Shown: in pieces, positions 1 through 8,613 of the stretch | Layout of the letters: each line of letters begins with the position of its first letter | Position numbering within the stretch: position 1 is the stretch's first letter | From: Thioclava sediminum | Lineage (GTDB): Bacteria; Pseudomonadota; Alphaproteobacteria; Rhodobacterales; Rhodobacteraceae | Direction of reading: 5' to 3' | Assembly: GCF_002020355.1 (NCBI RefSeq) | Contig: NZ_MPZV01000003.1 | Location: 372,001 to 436,000 of the forward strand | Length of the DNA: 64,000 nucleotides | Made by a program: the position numbers and the translations under genes | The notes under the pieces: model-generated | What the model was told of the DNA's origin: nothing | Seen by the model: the letters and a program-made list of their open reading frames with translations, nothing else | The model's database searches: none

Positions 1-375
1 CGGGCTACGGCGCTTCTGCTCCAGCGCCTTTTGCGCGCGCTTCATCAGGTCAGGCAGATCGAACGGTTTCGGCAAATAGTCGTAAGCCTCAGCCTCGGCC
101 GCTTGGATCGCGGTCATGATCGTGTTCTGCGCGGAGATCACGATGACCGGCAGGCCCGGACGCTCCTCGGAGATCTTCGGCAGCGCCTCGAGCCCGTTTC
201 CGTCAGGCATGATCACGTCCGAGATCACCAGATCGCCTTTGCCCTCTTCGACCCAACGCATCAGCGTCACGAGCGACGCAGTGGCATGAACCTTGCAGCC
301 CGCCCGGGTCAGGGCCTGGGTCAGAACGGTGCGGATTGTGCGATCGTCATCCGCGACAAGTACGGTGCCGTCCAT
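1..375 (-). CDS. ntrC: Nitrogen regulation response regulator NtrC, N-terminal part (cut by window edge)
   Basis: Only the receiver domain (about 125 residues) lies in the window. The AAA+ and DNA-binding parts are beyond position 1. The translation begins [11 protein letters not shown] and has the acidic pocket DDD near residue 10, the phospho-acceptor Asp in [10 protein letters not shown] near residue 53 and the conserved Lys in [10 protein letters not shown]. NtrC is phosphorylated by NtrB and activates nitrogen-limitation genes. The gene starts 3 bases after the ntrB stop codon, so both come from one transcript that starts at dusB. The order dusB(nifR3)-ntrB-ntrC is the classical Rhodobacter arrangement and supports the name. 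Confidence 0.93.
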   Translation of the reverse strand, partial: MDGTVLVADDDRTIRTVLTQALTRAGCKVHATASLVTLMRWVEEGKGDLVISDVIMPDGNGLEALPKISEERPGLPVIVISAQNTIMTAIQAAEAEAYDYLPKPFDLPDLMKRAQKALEQKRRSP

Positions 376-378
376 GGA

Positions 379-1446
379 TCAGGCCTCCTTTGGCGCAACG
401 GGAAGTGAAATGCGAAACCGGGTCTTGCCCGGGACCGAGTCGAGCGTGACCCAGCCGTTGTGATCGTTGATGATCTTCGAGACAAGCGCGAGACCAAGCC
501 CCGTGCCGTTCTCACGGCCCGAAACGAAGGGCTCGAAGATCTCGTTGGAGATTTCCGGCGGGATGCCGGGGCCGTCGTCGATGATCTCGATCTGGAGCGG
601 CAGAGGCTGCCCCGATCCATCGGCACGACGCAGACGCAGGCTGTGTTCATAGAAGGTACGGATCTTGATTTCTCCATTCCCTTCCGAGGCTTCTGCAGCG
701 TTCTTCAACAGGTTCAGGAAGACTTGAGTCAATTGATCCGCATCGCCCAGTGTCGGCGGCAGCGAGGGATCGTAATCCTCCTTGATCGTCATATGCGCGC
801 CGAAGCCGACGCCTGCGGATTTGCGCGCGCGATCGAGTACGTCATGGATATTGACCGCTTTCTTCTCGGGCGCGCGGACATTGCCGAACTGTTCGACCTG
901 TTCGAGCAGCTTCACGATGCGGCGCGTCTCGTCGACGATTAAGTCCGTCAATTCAAGGTCTTCTCCGGACAAGTTCATGCTCAGAAGCTGGGCCGCCCCG
1001 GCGATCCCGGCGAGCGGGTTCTTGATCTCATGGGCCAGCATCTCCGCCATGCCGATGGCCGAGCGCGCGGCCGATTTCACGAGGCTCGCGCGGCCCAGCC
1101 GATCAGCCAGCTCGCGCGGCTCGATCAGCAGCAGCACCCGGTCGGGGTCTTCGCCCACGGGGGCGGCTTGCAGATTGCATTGCACCGGGGCTTTCTCGCC
1201 CGTCGTCAACTCGACATCGTTAACGAAGAGCGAGGCGCGGTTCTTCCGGACCCGGTAGAAGATTTCCTCCAAAGGTGCGGAAATCGCGAGCCTTTCGCCG
1301 ATCGCCTTACCTCTCAGCGCCTTGGCGGAAAGGTTAAGGAACAGCTCGGCGGCGGGGTTCACCTCGTCGACAAGATCGTCGCCATCGATCAGCAAAGCCG
1401 GGGTCGGAAGCGAGGTCCAGATAATGCCGGGGGCCGGAAGGTTCAT
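379..1446 (-). CDS. ntrB: Nitrogen regulation sensor histidine kinase NtrB
   Basis: 355 residues, soluble. A PAS-like sensor region occupies residues 10-115. The HisKA phospho-acceptor motif HEIKNPLAG has its His at about 139. An HATPase domain follows with the N box LNLLKNAAEAS, the G1 box DDGPGIPPE and the G2 box GTGLGLALV. No membrane segment is seen, as expected for NtrB, which is controlled through PII protein. The start MNLPAPG overlaps the dusB stop by 4 bases (ATGA). A longer in-frame reading exists but runs into dusB and does not look like family sequence. It pairs with the adjacent ntrC. Confidence 0.95.
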   Translation of the reverse strand: MNLPAPGIIWTSLPTPALLIDGDDLVDEVNPAAELFLNLSAKALRGKAIGERLAISAPLEEIFYRVRKNRASLFVNDVELTTGEKAPVQCNLQAAPVGEDPDRVLLLIEPRELADRLGRASLVKSAARSAIGMAEMLAHEIKNPLAGIAGAAQLLSMNLSGEDLELTDLIVDETRRIVKLLEQVEQFGNVRAPEKKAVNIHDVLDRARKSAGVGFGAHMTIKEDYDPSLPPTLGDADQLTQVFLNLLKNAAEASEGNGEIKIRTFYEHSLRLRRADGSGQPLPLQIEIIDDGPGIPPEISNEIFEPFVSGRENGTGLGLALVSKIINDHNGWVTLDSVPGKTRFRISLPVAPKEA

Positions 1447-2423
1447 GCGGCGCACCTTTCCCCGAAAGCGCGCTCGATCAGCGACAAGGTCGCCTCCGGC
1501 GTCTGGCTGACCATCATCTCGGCGCGCAGCGGCGCATTCGCCGCCTCGCAATACCAGCCCAGATGCTTGCGCGCGAGACGCAGCCCGAGATCACGTCCGT
1601 AGAAACTCAAGATTGCCTCGTAATGCTCTGAAATGTAATCGCAAAGCGTATTCCCATAAGGAACCTGCGGCTTCAACGATCCGAAGATTTCATGACCGAT
1701 TTCAGCCAGCCGCCACGGCGCGCCCTGCGCCCCGCGACCGACCATCACACCCGCCGCGCCCGATTGCGCCAGCGCTGCGCGCGCGGAGCTCGCATCGACC
1801 ACGTCTCCATTGGCGATTACCGGGATCGAGACCGCGTCGACGGTCTCGGCAATCGCTTCCCAATCGGCGCTGCCCTTGTAGAACTGCATCCGCGTGCGGC
1901 CATGCACGACGATCATTTTCACGCCCGCAGCCTCGGCCCGGCGCGCGATCTCGGCTGCGTTATGCGTGTCGTCACACCAGCCCAGCCGCATCTTCAGCGT
2001 CACCGGCAGGTCGACCGCGCCCACCGTCGCCTCGATCAGCCGCAGCGCATGATCGGGATCGCGCATCAGCGCCGAGCCCGACGCCCCGCCCGTCACCTTC
2101 TTGGCCGGACAGCCCATATTGATGTCGATGATCCGCGCGCCCATGTCGGCGACCATCTTCGCGGCCTCCGCCATCGGCTCGGGCTCGCGCCCGGCGAGCT
2201 GCACCGAGGTCGGCAGTTCCAGCCCCATCTCGACCCGTGCTTTCGCGCGCACCGAGGGTTTCGCAGTCAGCATCTCTCCCGACGCCACCATCTCGGACAC
2301 GACGAGACCCGCGCCGAAACGCGCCACCATCCGCCGGAACGGAAGGTCGGTGATCCCGGCCATGGGCGCGAGAAAGACCGGCGGGGTCAGTGTGATGTCG
2401 TCGAGAACCAAAATCTTCGGCAC
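1443..2423 (-). CDS. dusB: tRNA-dihydrouridine synthase DusB (NifR3)
   Basis: 326 residues, the usual length for the FMN-dependent Dus family, which reduces uridines in tRNA D-loops. The N-terminal FMN-binding motif LAPMAGITDLPFRR is at residues 19-32. The catalytic cysteine lies in NMGCPAKKV, and the basic HGRTR segment is present. It is the first gene of the ntr operon, overlapping ntrB by 4 bases. In Rhodobacter capsulatus the same gene was named nifR3 because of this position. It probably has a housekeeping role in tRNA and a cis role as operon leader. Confidence 0.94.
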   Translation of the reverse strand: MPKILVLDDITLTPPVFLAPMAGITDLPFRRMVARFGAGLVVSEMVASGEMLTAKPSVRAKARVEMGLELPTSVQLAGREPEPMAEAAKMVADMGARIIDINMGCPAKKVTGGASGSALMRDPDHALRLIEATVGAVDLPVTLKMRLGWCDDTHNAAEIARRAEAAGVKMIVVHGRTRMQFYKGSADWEAIAETVDAVSIPVIANGDVVDASSARAALAQSGAAGVMVGRGAQGAPWRLAEIGHEIFGSLKPQVPYGNTLCDYISEHYEAILSFYGRDLGLRLARKHLGWYCEAANAPLRAEMMVSQTPEATLSLIERAFGERCAA

Positions 2424-2639
2424 GGAGGTGTCCTGTCACTCGTCTTCCTTCGAATTAGGCGTTTGACCAAAGAATCACAATTGCGTCCACCCCTTTTTAG
2501 GTGGGAAAATCAGCATCCGCCTATTTTTTAATCACCTAACTGTGGCCAGTTGTCACATCGCGCGACGTATCGCGTCCAGCGGCACCGATTGCGCAGAGCC
2601 GCGTCTTCGCCTAAGCCCTTGGGCGATCAGGGAGCCGCC
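2424..2639. promoter_or_regulatory. Divergent promoter region between dusB-ntrBC and ispDF
   Basis: 216 bases separate the divergent dusB and ispDF starts. The centre is AT-richer than its surroundings (about 2450-2535). I could not assign confident -35/-10 elements or an NtrC site by eye. An upstream in-frame extension of ispDF would start inside this region but lacks family similarity. Confidence 0.4.
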
Positions 2640-3767
2640 ATGAGCAACGCCATCATCATCGTCGCCGCCGGGCGTGGCACCCGCGCTGGCGGAGAAACCC
2701 CGAAGCAATGGCAGAGCCTCGCGGGGCAGCCGGTGCTGGCCCATACCGTTGCCGCTTTCAAAGGCATCGGGCGGATCGTGGTCGTTCTGCACCCCGAAGA
2801 CATGACGCGCGGCATCGCGCAATTTCAGGGCGAGGTCGCGCTGTGTGCGGGCGGTTCGAGCCGCGATGCCTCGGTGCGCAATGCGCTGGAGATGCTGGAA
2901 GGCTCGGGCGTCGAGAAGGTGCTGATCCATGATGGCGCGCGCCCGCTGGTGAGCCGCGCGGTGATCGACGGCGTACTCGACGCGCTCGAAAGCGCACAGG
3001 CCGCAGCGCCCGCCTTGCCCGTTTCGGACGCGCTCTGGACCGGCGAGAACGGTCAGGTCACCGGCACGCAGGATCGCGGCGGCCTCTACCGCGCGCAGAC
3101 CCCGCAGGGTTTCGATTTCGACGCGATCCTCAGCGCCCACCGCGCCCATCCGGGCGGATCTGCCGATGACGTGGAAGTGGCCCGCGCGGCCGGTCTTTCG
3201 GTTGCGATCACGCGCGGCTCGGAAGACAATCTGAAGATCACCTACCCGGAGGATTTCGCCCGGGCCGAGAGACTGTTGGGAGACAAGATGGATATCCGTT
3301 TGGGCCATGGCTACGACGTGCACGCGTTCGAGCCGGGCGATCATGTGACGCTCTGCGGGGTCGCGGTGCCGCATGACAAAAAGCTCAAGGGTCATTCCGA
3401 TGCCGATGTGGGCATGCACGCGCTGACCGATGCGATCTATGGCGCGCTGGCCGAGGGCGATATCGGGCGGCATTTCCCGCCGTCGGACCCGCAATGGAAA
3501 GGCGCCGCGTCGGAGATTTTCCTCGACCACGCCGTGAAACTGGCCGAAGCGCGGGGCTTTCGTCTGGGAAATGCCGATGTCACGCTGATCTGCGAGCAGC
3601 CCAAGATCGGCCCTCATGCCGTTGAAATGGCGCAGGTTCTGGCCCGCATCATCGGGATCGAGCCTGGCCGGATCTCGGTCAAGGCCACCACCTCCGAGCG
3701 TCTGGGCTTCACCGGGCGCGAGGAAGGCATTGCCGCCATCGCCACCGCCACATTGATCAAGGAGTAA
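2640..3767 (+). CDS. ispDF: Bifunctional IspD/IspF of the non-mevalonate isoprenoid pathway
   Basis: 375 residues with two enzymes fused. Residues 1-215 are IspD (2-C-methyl-D-erythritol 4-phosphate cytidylyltransferase), with the CTP-binding motif [16 protein letters not shown]. Residues 217-375 are IspF (MEcPP synthase), starting [14 protein letters not shown] with the metal-ligand motif [14 protein letters not shown]. The enzymes catalyse two non-consecutive steps of the MEP pathway. The fusion is common in alphaproteobacteria. I chose the ATG before [12 protein letters not shown] because this is where IspD similarity begins; a longer frame begins 90 bases upstream. Confidence 0.95.
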   Translation: MSNAIIIVAAGRGTRAGGETPKQWQSLAGQPVLAHTVAAFKGIGRIVVVLHPEDMTRGIAQFQGEVALCAGGSSRDASVRNALEMLEGSGVEKVLIHDGARPLVSRAVIDGVLDALESAQAAAPALPVSDALWTGENGQVTGTQDRGGLYRAQTPQGFDFDAILSAHRAHPGGSADDVEVARAAGLSVAITRGSEDNLKITYPEDFARAERLLGDKMDIRLGHGYDVHAFEPGDHVTLCGVAVPHDKKLKGHSDADVGMHALTDAIYGALAEGDIGRHFPPSDPQWKGAASEIFLDHAVKLAEARGFRLGNADVTLICEQPKIGPHAVEMAQVLARIIGIEPGRISVKATTSERLGFTGREEGIAAIATATLIKE

Positions 3768-3771
3768 CCCC

Positions 3772-4281
3772 ATGCTGCGCGCCATCAACACGGTCGGATT
3801 TGTCGGCTTACTGAAACCCGCGCCGGGCACCTGGGGCTCGCTGGTCGCCGTTCTGGTCGGCTGGGCGATCGAGCACTGGCTGGGCTTCATCCCGCTAGTG
3901 ATCGCCACCATCGCCGTCACCGCGCTTGGCTTCTGGTCGGTGCGCGCGCAGCTGGGCGACAGCAAAGACGACCCCTCCGAGATCGTGATCGACGAGGTGG
4001 CGGGCCAATGGGTGGCGCTCCTGTTCCCCGCCTTCGGCTTCTGGCAGCGCGGCCTCTCCACGGGCGTCGATCTACACATGGTCTGGCCCGGGCCGGTCGC
4101 AGCGTTCCTGCTGTTTCGGCTGTTCGACATCTGGAAGCCGTGGCTCGTGGGCCGCGCCGATCGCCGCCATGACGCGACGGGCGTAATGCTCGACGATATC
4201 TGGGCCGGGGTCTTCGCCGGGATCGTGTCGATCATCCTCGCAGGCCTCTACCACATCGTCTTTCTGGGCATGATGGGATGA
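3772..4281 (+). CDS. pgpA: Phosphatidylglycerophosphatase A
   Basis: 169 residues. PgpA dephosphorylates phosphatidylglycerophosphate to phosphatidylglycerol at the inner membrane. The family features are visible: the N-terminal GLLKPAPGTWGSL, the acidic motif EIVIDEVAGQW near residue 75, and hydrophobic helices around residues 25-60, 80-130 and 140-165. It follows ispDF by 4 bases and overlaps the next gene by 4 bases, so the three are probably co-transcribed. Confidence 0.92.
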   Translation: MLRAINTVGFVGLLKPAPGTWGSLVAVLVGWAIEHWLGFIPLVIATIAVTALGFWSVRAQLGDSKDDPSEIVIDEVAGQWVALLFPAFGFWQRGLSTGVDLHMVWPGPVAAFLLFRLFDIWKPWLVGRADRRHDATGVMLDDIWAGVFAGIVSIILAGLYHIVFLGMMG

Positions 4282-4751
4282 GCCGCGCGTCCGACGTTCT
4301 CGACGCCTGCAAGGCGCGCGGCCTGATGGTCGCGACCGCCGAGAGCTGCACCGGCGGGATGGTCGCCGCAGCCCTCACCGATATTCCGGGATCGTCAGCG
4401 GTCGTGGAACGCGGCTTCGTCACCTACACCAATGACGCCAAACGCGAGATGCTGGGCGTCAGCGCGGAAAGCCTCGACGCCCATGGCGCGGTCTCCGAGC
4501 CGGTCGCGCGCGAGATGGCCGAGGGCGCGCTGAGCCACTCCCACGCCCAGATCGCCGTCGCGATCACCGGCATCGCGGGACCGGGTGGATCCGAGTTCAA
4601 ACCCGAGGGCCGCGTCTGCTTCGGCCTCGCGCGCGAGGGCGCCGAGACGCTGGTCGAGACGGTCGAATTCGGCGCACTCGGGCGCGACAAGGTGCGCGAA
4701 GCAGCCTGCGATCACGCGCTCGCCCTGCTGCTGTCCGCGGCACAGGCCTGA
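4278..4751 (+). CDS. CinA C-terminal domain protein, nicotinamide-nucleotide amidase (PncC-like)
   Basis: 157 residues, the length of the stand-alone CinA C-terminal domain (PF02464), which in studied members deamidates NMN. The motif TAESCTGGMVAAALTDIPGSS is near residues 20-37, VVERGFVTYTNDAK follows, and GIAGPGG is near residue 98. The N-terminal molybdopterin-like domain of full CinA is absent. The gene overlaps pgpA by 4 bases (ATGA). In Rhodobacterales this domain commonly follows pgpA. Confidence 0.88.
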   Translation: MSRASDVLDACKARGLMVATAESCTGGMVAAALTDIPGSSAVVERGFVTYTNDAKREMLGVSAESLDAHGAVSEPVAREMAEGALSHSHAQIAVAITGIAGPGGSEFKPEGRVCFGLAREGAETLVETVEFGALGRDKVREAACDHALALLLSAAQA

Positions 4752-4790
4752 CTCCAAACCGCCCACGTCATAAGCATACGCACCCCGCAT

Positions 4791-4834
4791 CGCCCATTTT
4801 TCGCGCAGTTACAAAAGTGACGCGCGAATAGGCG
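4791..4834. promoter_or_regulatory. Imperfect inverted repeat upstream of amtB
   Basis: Arms TCGCGC (4801-4806) and GCGCGA (4822-4827) are flanked by CGCC (4791-4794) and GGCG (4831-4834), giving an interrupted dyad about 85-130 bases before the amtB start. Its placement suits an activator or repressor site. NtrC would be a reasonable guess for an ammonium transporter, but I see no strict match to a textbook NtrC or sigma-54 element. The operator role is inference. Confidence 0.35.
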
Positions 4835-4918
4835 GGTTTTGCGCAAAATGTCTCTTTATTGCGCGCGGCGCTTATGGCCCCTGCCCTCCAGAGGGAATTT
4901 CGAGGAGGATTTGTCGAG

Positions 4919-6109
4919 ATGGAAGCGGGGATGAACGCGGCCGATACCGCGTGGATCATGGTGGCGACGGCGCTGGTTTTGCTGATGACGCTGCCGGGGC
5001 TGGCGCTGTTTTACGGCGGGCTCGTGCGGGCGCGCAACGTGCTGTCGATCTTCATGCAGTGTTTCTCGATCGCGGCGCTGATGAGCGTGCTGTGGCTGCT
5101 GTTCGGCTATTCGATCGCCTTCGGGGACGCCAATGGCTATTGGGGCGGCCTGGGTAAATTCGCGCTGCTGGGCATCACGCCGGACACGCTGTCGGGCTCG
5201 ATCCCCGAGATCGTCTTCTTCGCCTTCCAGATGACCTTCGCGATCATCACGCCCGCGCTGATCGTCGGCGCCTTCGTGGAGCGGATCAACTATGGCTTCG
5301 TGATGGTCTTCACCGGCCTTTGGATGCTGCTGATCTATGCGCCGGTCGCGCATTGGATCTGGGGCGGTGGCATCATGTCCGATGGCGGTATCTGGGGCGC
5401 GGTCGGCACCAAGGATTTCGCGGGCGGCATCGTGGTGCACGAAACCGCAGGCCTCGCAGCCCTCGTGCTGGCGCTGATGATCGGCCCGCGGGTGAAGCGC
5501 ACCACGCCGCCGCATAACCCCGGCATGGTCGCGATGGGCGCAGGCTTGCTGTGGGTCGGCTGGTTCGGCTTCAACGGCGGCTCTGAACTGGCCGCCGATG
5601 GCGTGGCCGGCATGGCGATCACCGTCACCCATATCTCCGCCGCCGCCGCCTCGCTCAGCTGGGCGCTGTGGGAGCGCATCAAGTTCGGCCGCGCCTCGAT
5701 GGTGGGCCTCGTGACCGGCACGATCGCAGGCCTCGCCTCGATCACCCCGGCCTCGGGCTTCGTGGGTCCGATCGAAGCGCTGGTGATCGGCTTCGCCGCC
5801 GGGATCATCTGTCAGGAATTCGTCGTGCTGATCCGCGAGAAGCTGCATGTCGATGACAGCCTCGACGTCTTCGCGGTCCACGGCGTGGGCGGCATCTTCG
5901 GCACGATCATGATCGCGGTGTTCGGGCATGGCAGCTTTGTCGCCCAACTCGGCGCGCTGGCCGTCGTCGGTATCTTCACCATCGCGGGCAGCTGGGTTCT
6001 GGCGATGCTGGTGCGGTTGGTCTTCCCGCTGCGCGTCAGCGACGAGCACGAGACCAACGGGCTGGACCTGTCGACCCATGGCGAGCGTGCTTATGACATG
6101 AACTCCTGA
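4919..6109 (+). CDS. amtB: Ammonium transporter AmtB
   Basis: 396 residues with about eleven hydrophobic helices. Recognisable family motifs are TLPGLALFYGGLVRARN near the N terminus, the HETAGLAALVLAL segment and the C-terminal cytoplasmic stretch. Amt channels conduct ammonium/ammonia and are normally gated by the PII protein GlnK. The start MEAGMNAADTAW is chosen because AGGAGG lies about 10 bases upstream at 4903-4908; an ATG 60 bases earlier lacks a good site. No glnK precedes or follows it. The ntrBC genes lie 2.5 kb away. Confidence 0.93.
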   Translation: MEAGMNAADTAWIMVATALVLLMTLPGLALFYGGLVRARNVLSIFMQCFSIAALMSVLWLLFGYSIAFGDANGYWGGLGKFALLGITPDTLSGSIPEIVFFAFQMTFAIITPALIVGAFVERINYGFVMVFTGLWMLLIYAPVAHWIWGGGIMSDGGIWGAVGTKDFAGGIVVHETAGLAALVLALMIGPRVKRTTPPHNPGMVAMGAGLLWVGWFGFNGGSELAADGVAGMAITVTHISAAAASLSWALWERIKFGRASMVGLVTGTIAGLASITPASGFVGPIEALVIGFAAGIICQEFVVLIREKLHVDDSLDVFAVHGVGGIFGTIMIAVFGHGSFVAQLGALAVVGIFTIAGSWVLAMLVRLVFPLRVSDEHETNGLDLSTHGERAYDMNS

Positions 6110-6137
6110 TCGCAGGGGTTTGACCCGAAATGGAAAT

Positions 6138-6162
6138 GGCCGCCCCGACGGGCGGCCTTTTT
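6138..6162 (+). terminator. Intrinsic terminator after amtB
   Basis: An 8-bp perfect stem GGCCGCCC/GGGCGGCC with loop CGAC is followed by TTTTT. It lies between the convergent amtB gene and the START-domain gene and points with amtB. Confidence 0.9.
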
Positions 6163-6186
6163 CGTGGCACTTGAGCTGAGATGCCC

Positions 6187-6645
6187 TCAGCCCTTCGGCC
6201 CGTACAGCTCCTCGGCGCGCTTCTCGAAAGCGCGCACGATCCGCTGCATCGCCTCGTTGAAGACGACCCCGATCACGCCCTGCAGGATCGCGTTCTTGAA
6301 CTCGAAATCGACGTGGAAATCGACCTCGCAGGAGCCGTCGTCGCGATCGGACATGCGCCAATGGCTGTGCATGTATTTGAACGGCCCGTCGAGATATTCG
6401 GTCTCGATATGGTGCTCCTCGGGATGCAGCACCACGCGCGAGCCGAACTTCTCGCGGAACACTTTGAACGAGATCACCAGATCGGCCAGCATCAGGATCG
6501 AGCCGTCCGGGCGCTCCTCGCGCGAGCGCACGCGGGCTGCCGAATTCCACGGCAGGAATTTCGGATAGCTCCCCACATCGGCCACCAGATCGTAGATCTG
6601 TTGCGCGCTATAGGGCATGACCCGGTTCTCGTGATGCTTAGGCAT
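6187..6645 (-). CDS. COQ10/RatA-type START-domain protein
   Basis: 152 residues, a single polyketide-cyclase/START domain (PF03364). The features are RVMPYSAQQIYDLVADVGSYPKFLPWNSAARV near the N terminus and the DFEFKNAILQGVIG stretch in the C-terminal half. In mitochondria and alphaproteobacteria these proteins bind ubiquinone and aid respiration. The enterobacterial name RatA (toxin of ribosome association) belongs to the same family. The start MPKHHENRV fits family alignment better than a start 54 bases upstream. A ubiquinone role is the likelier reading, by family. Confidence 0.85.
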   Translation of the reverse strand: MPKHHENRVMPYSAQQIYDLVADVGSYPKFLPWNSAARVRSREERPDGSILMLADLVISFKVFREKFGSRVVLHPEEHHIETEYLDGPFKYMHSHWRMSDRDDGSCEVDFHVDFEFKNAILQGVIGVVFNEAMQRIVRAFEKRAEELYGPKG

Positions 6646-6729
6646 GTCTCTCCCGTTTTCTTGCGCCTCTTGATGCGCTAAAGCTAAGCCCGAGTTCAAG
6701 CCCTACAACCCGTTTCGAGGCCCGACATC

Positions 6730-7278
6730 ATGACGCAGCGCCCCTATGTGATCGACCAGATGATTTCGGCCAAGCAGATCGCGGCCCGGGTCGAGGAATT
6801 GGCCGCCGAGATCACCCGGACATTCAAGGGCACCGACAAGCTGGTGGTGGTGGGGCTCTTGCGCGGCTCCTTCGTGTTCATCGCCGATCTGGTGCGCGAG
6901 ATCGACCTGCCGGTAGAGGTCGATTTTCTCGAGGCGTCGAGCTACGGCGACGCGATGACCAGCTCGCGCGAGGTGCGCATCCTCAAGGACCTGCGCGCAG
7001 GGATCGAAGGCCGCGACGTGCTGGTGGTCGAGGACATCGTCGATACCGGCTTCACCCTGCACCACGTCATGGGCATGCTGCGCGCCCGCAAACCGGGCCG
7101 GATCGAATGCTGTGCGCTGCTCGACAAACCCTCGCGGCGCGAGGTCGATGTGCGCGCCACCTGGACCGGCTTCGAGATCCCCGACGAATTCGTCGTGGGC
7201 TACGGCATCGACTTCGCACAGCGCAATCGCAACCTGCCCTTCATCGGCAAGGTGCGCTTCACCGAGGATGCTTCGTGA
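6730..7278 (+). CDS. hpt: Hypoxanthine phosphoribosyltransferase
   Basis: 182 residues, the usual length. Hpt converts hypoxanthine or guanine plus PRPP into IMP or GMP (purine salvage). The PRPP-binding signature [14 protein letters not shown] is near residue 99. [15 protein letters not shown] and the C-terminal [11 protein letters not shown] are also typical. The following small gene begins inside its last codon (GTGA overlap). Confidence 0.94.
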   Translation: MTQRPYVIDQMISAKQIAARVEELAAEITRTFKGTDKLVVVGLLRGSFVFIADLVREIDLPVEVDFLEASSYGDAMTSSREVRILKDLRAGIEGRDVLVVEDIVDTGFTLHHVMGMLRARKPGRIECCALLDKPSRREVDVRATWTGFEIPDEFVVGYGIDFAQRNRNLPFIGKVRFTEDAS

Positions 7279-7457
7279 ATTACACGTGGCTGCTGCGCAT
7301 GGCGCGGTGGGCACGTCGCCCGCCGTCTATGACGCAGGTGAAGATCGTCGCCGTCGTGGCGCTTACCGTGATCGCGATCGTTGTCATTGAAAAGCTGGGA
7401 TATTGGCCGGACTGGGCGACGGTGAACCCGCACGCCCTGCGCGCGCCCAGACCCTGA
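7275..7457 (+). CDS. Small membrane protein coupled to hpt
   Basis: 60 residues if GTG at 7275 is used. That GTG overlaps the hpt stop codon by 3 bases, a typical translational-coupling arrangement. The protein is basic at the N terminus ([11 protein letters not shown]) with one clear membrane helix ([23 protein letters not shown], about residues 23-45) and a short periplasmic or cytosolic tail. I do not recognise a named family and assign no function. Its coding status rests on frame, overlap and the helix. Confidence 0.65.
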   Translation: MNYTWLLRMARWARRPPSMTQVKIVAVVALTVIAIVVIEKLGYWPDWATVNPHALRAPRP

Positions 7458-7464
7458 GCGCCCT

Positions 7465-7500
7465 CTTCCTCTTGGCGTAAATATCCCGGGGGGGTGAGGC
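7465..7500. repeat. Dispersed intergenic repeat, copy 1
   Basis: Contains the core CTTCCTCTTGGC-nn-AAATATCCCGGGGG, shared almost base for base with the copy inside the hydrolase gene at 22488-22556. Further along (7573-7588) lies a GGGGGCAGAGCCCCC hairpin that also matches the end of that copy. This copy lies in the non-coding gap between the 60-aa gene and the liv operon. Confidence 0.7.
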
Positions 7501-7530
7501 GGAAAGGCGGCCTTCCAGTGGAAGGACGCC
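7501..7530 (-). terminator. Probable terminator of the liv operon
   Basis: Read on the minus strand there is a long hairpin, GGCG-t-CCTTCC / GGAAGG-c-CGCC with a 3-base loop, followed by TTTCC. It lies about 70 bases beyond the livM stop. The stem is strong and the U tract is short. Confidence 0.55.
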
Positions 7531-7598
7531 CCGCCGAACGCCCGACGCGCAAGCGGCGGGCCGTGACGCGCGGGGGCAGAGCCCCCGCCACGCCGGTT

Positions 7599-8603
7599 TT
7601 ACAGCGACGAAATGCGCAGCAGACGCGCGATCTCGCCGACGATGCCGCGGCGGAACAGCAGCACGCAGGCGATGAAGGTGCCGCCGATCACGACCTGCAC
7701 CCACGAGCCGATGCCCGACAGGAAGTGCTGCAGCGTGACCACGATGAACGCGCCCACGACCGGGCCGAAGATCGTGCCCATGCCGCCCAAGAGCGTCATC
7801 AGGATCACCTCGCCCGACATCTGCCAATGCGCATCCGTCAGCGAGGCGAACTGGAACACCAGCGCCTTGGTCGAGCCCGCAAGGCCCGCCAGACCCGCCG
7901 AGAGCACGAAGGCCAGCAGCTTGAAGCGGTCCACGTTGTAGCCCAGCGACAGCGCGCGCGGCTCGTTCTCGCGGATCGCCTGCAGAACCTGACCGAAGGG
8001 CGAATGCACGATGCGGTAGATCGCGAGGAAGCCGACGATGAAGACGGCCGCCACGAAATAATACATCGTGATCGGATCGCTGAGGTTGAAGATGCCCAGC
8101 AGGTTGCCGCGCGGGATGCCCTGCAGGCCGTCCTCGCCCCCGGTGAAGGGCATTTGCAGCGCGAAGAAATACACGATCTGCGCGAGCGCCAGCGTGATCA
8201 TCGCGAAATAGATACCCTGCCTCCGGATCGCGAGCGAGCCCACGACCCAGCCCATCGCAGCGGCCGCGAGCGTGCCCGCGATGATGCCGAGGATCGGCGG
8301 AAAGCCCCAGACCTTCAGCACATGGCCCGCCACATAGGCCGCGCCGCCGAAGAAGGCGGCATGACCGAAGCTGAGAAGGCCGGTGAAGCCGATCAGCAGG
8401 TTGAAGGCGGCCGCGAACAGCGCGAAGCACAGCAGCTGCATCACGAAGACCGGGTAGAGGAAGAAGGGGGCGACTGCGAGGAAGCCCAGCAGCACCACCC
8501 AGAACACCGCCTGCACCATGCGGCCGCGCTTATGGGTCTCGGGGCTGACGTCGTCCTGTTCGAATTCGCCGATTTCGCTCGTCGTACTTGTCGTATTGCT
8601 CAT
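7599..8603 (-). CDS. livM: Branched-chain amino acid/amide ABC transporter permease, LivM type
   Basis: 334 residues with an acidic cytosolic N terminus of about 28 residues and roughly nine hydrophobic helices. The permease hallmark GFTGLLSFGHAAFFGGAAYVAG is near residues 70-95. It is the second membrane subunit of the importer, last gene of the livK-livG-livF-livH-livM operon, and lies 10 bases after livH. The substrate cannot be read from the permease; branched-chain amino acids, amides and urea are all known for this family. Confidence 0.9.
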   Translation of the reverse strand: MSNTTSTTSEIGEFEQDDVSPETHKRGRMVQAVFWVVLLGFLAVAPFFLYPVFVMQLLCFALFAAAFNLLIGFTGLLSFGHAAFFGGAAYVAGHVLKVWGFPPILGIIAGTLAAAAMGWVVGSLAIRRQGIYFAMITLALAQIVYFFALQMPFTGGEDGLQGIPRGNLLGIFNLSDPITMYYFVAAVFIVGFLAIYRIVHSPFGQVLQAIRENEPRALSLGYNVDRFKLLAFVLSAGLAGLAGSTKALVFQFASLTDAHWQMSGEVILMTLLGGMGTIFGPVVGAFIVVTLQHFLSGIGSWVQVVIGGTFIACVLLFRRGIVGEIARLLRISSL

Positions 8604-8613
8604 GTCTTCACCC

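Noticed and set aside
2553-4235. Long minus-strand open frame antisense to ispDF and pgpA
   Set aside because: It mirrors well-supported genes on the plus strand. Long antisense frames are expected in high-GC DNA.
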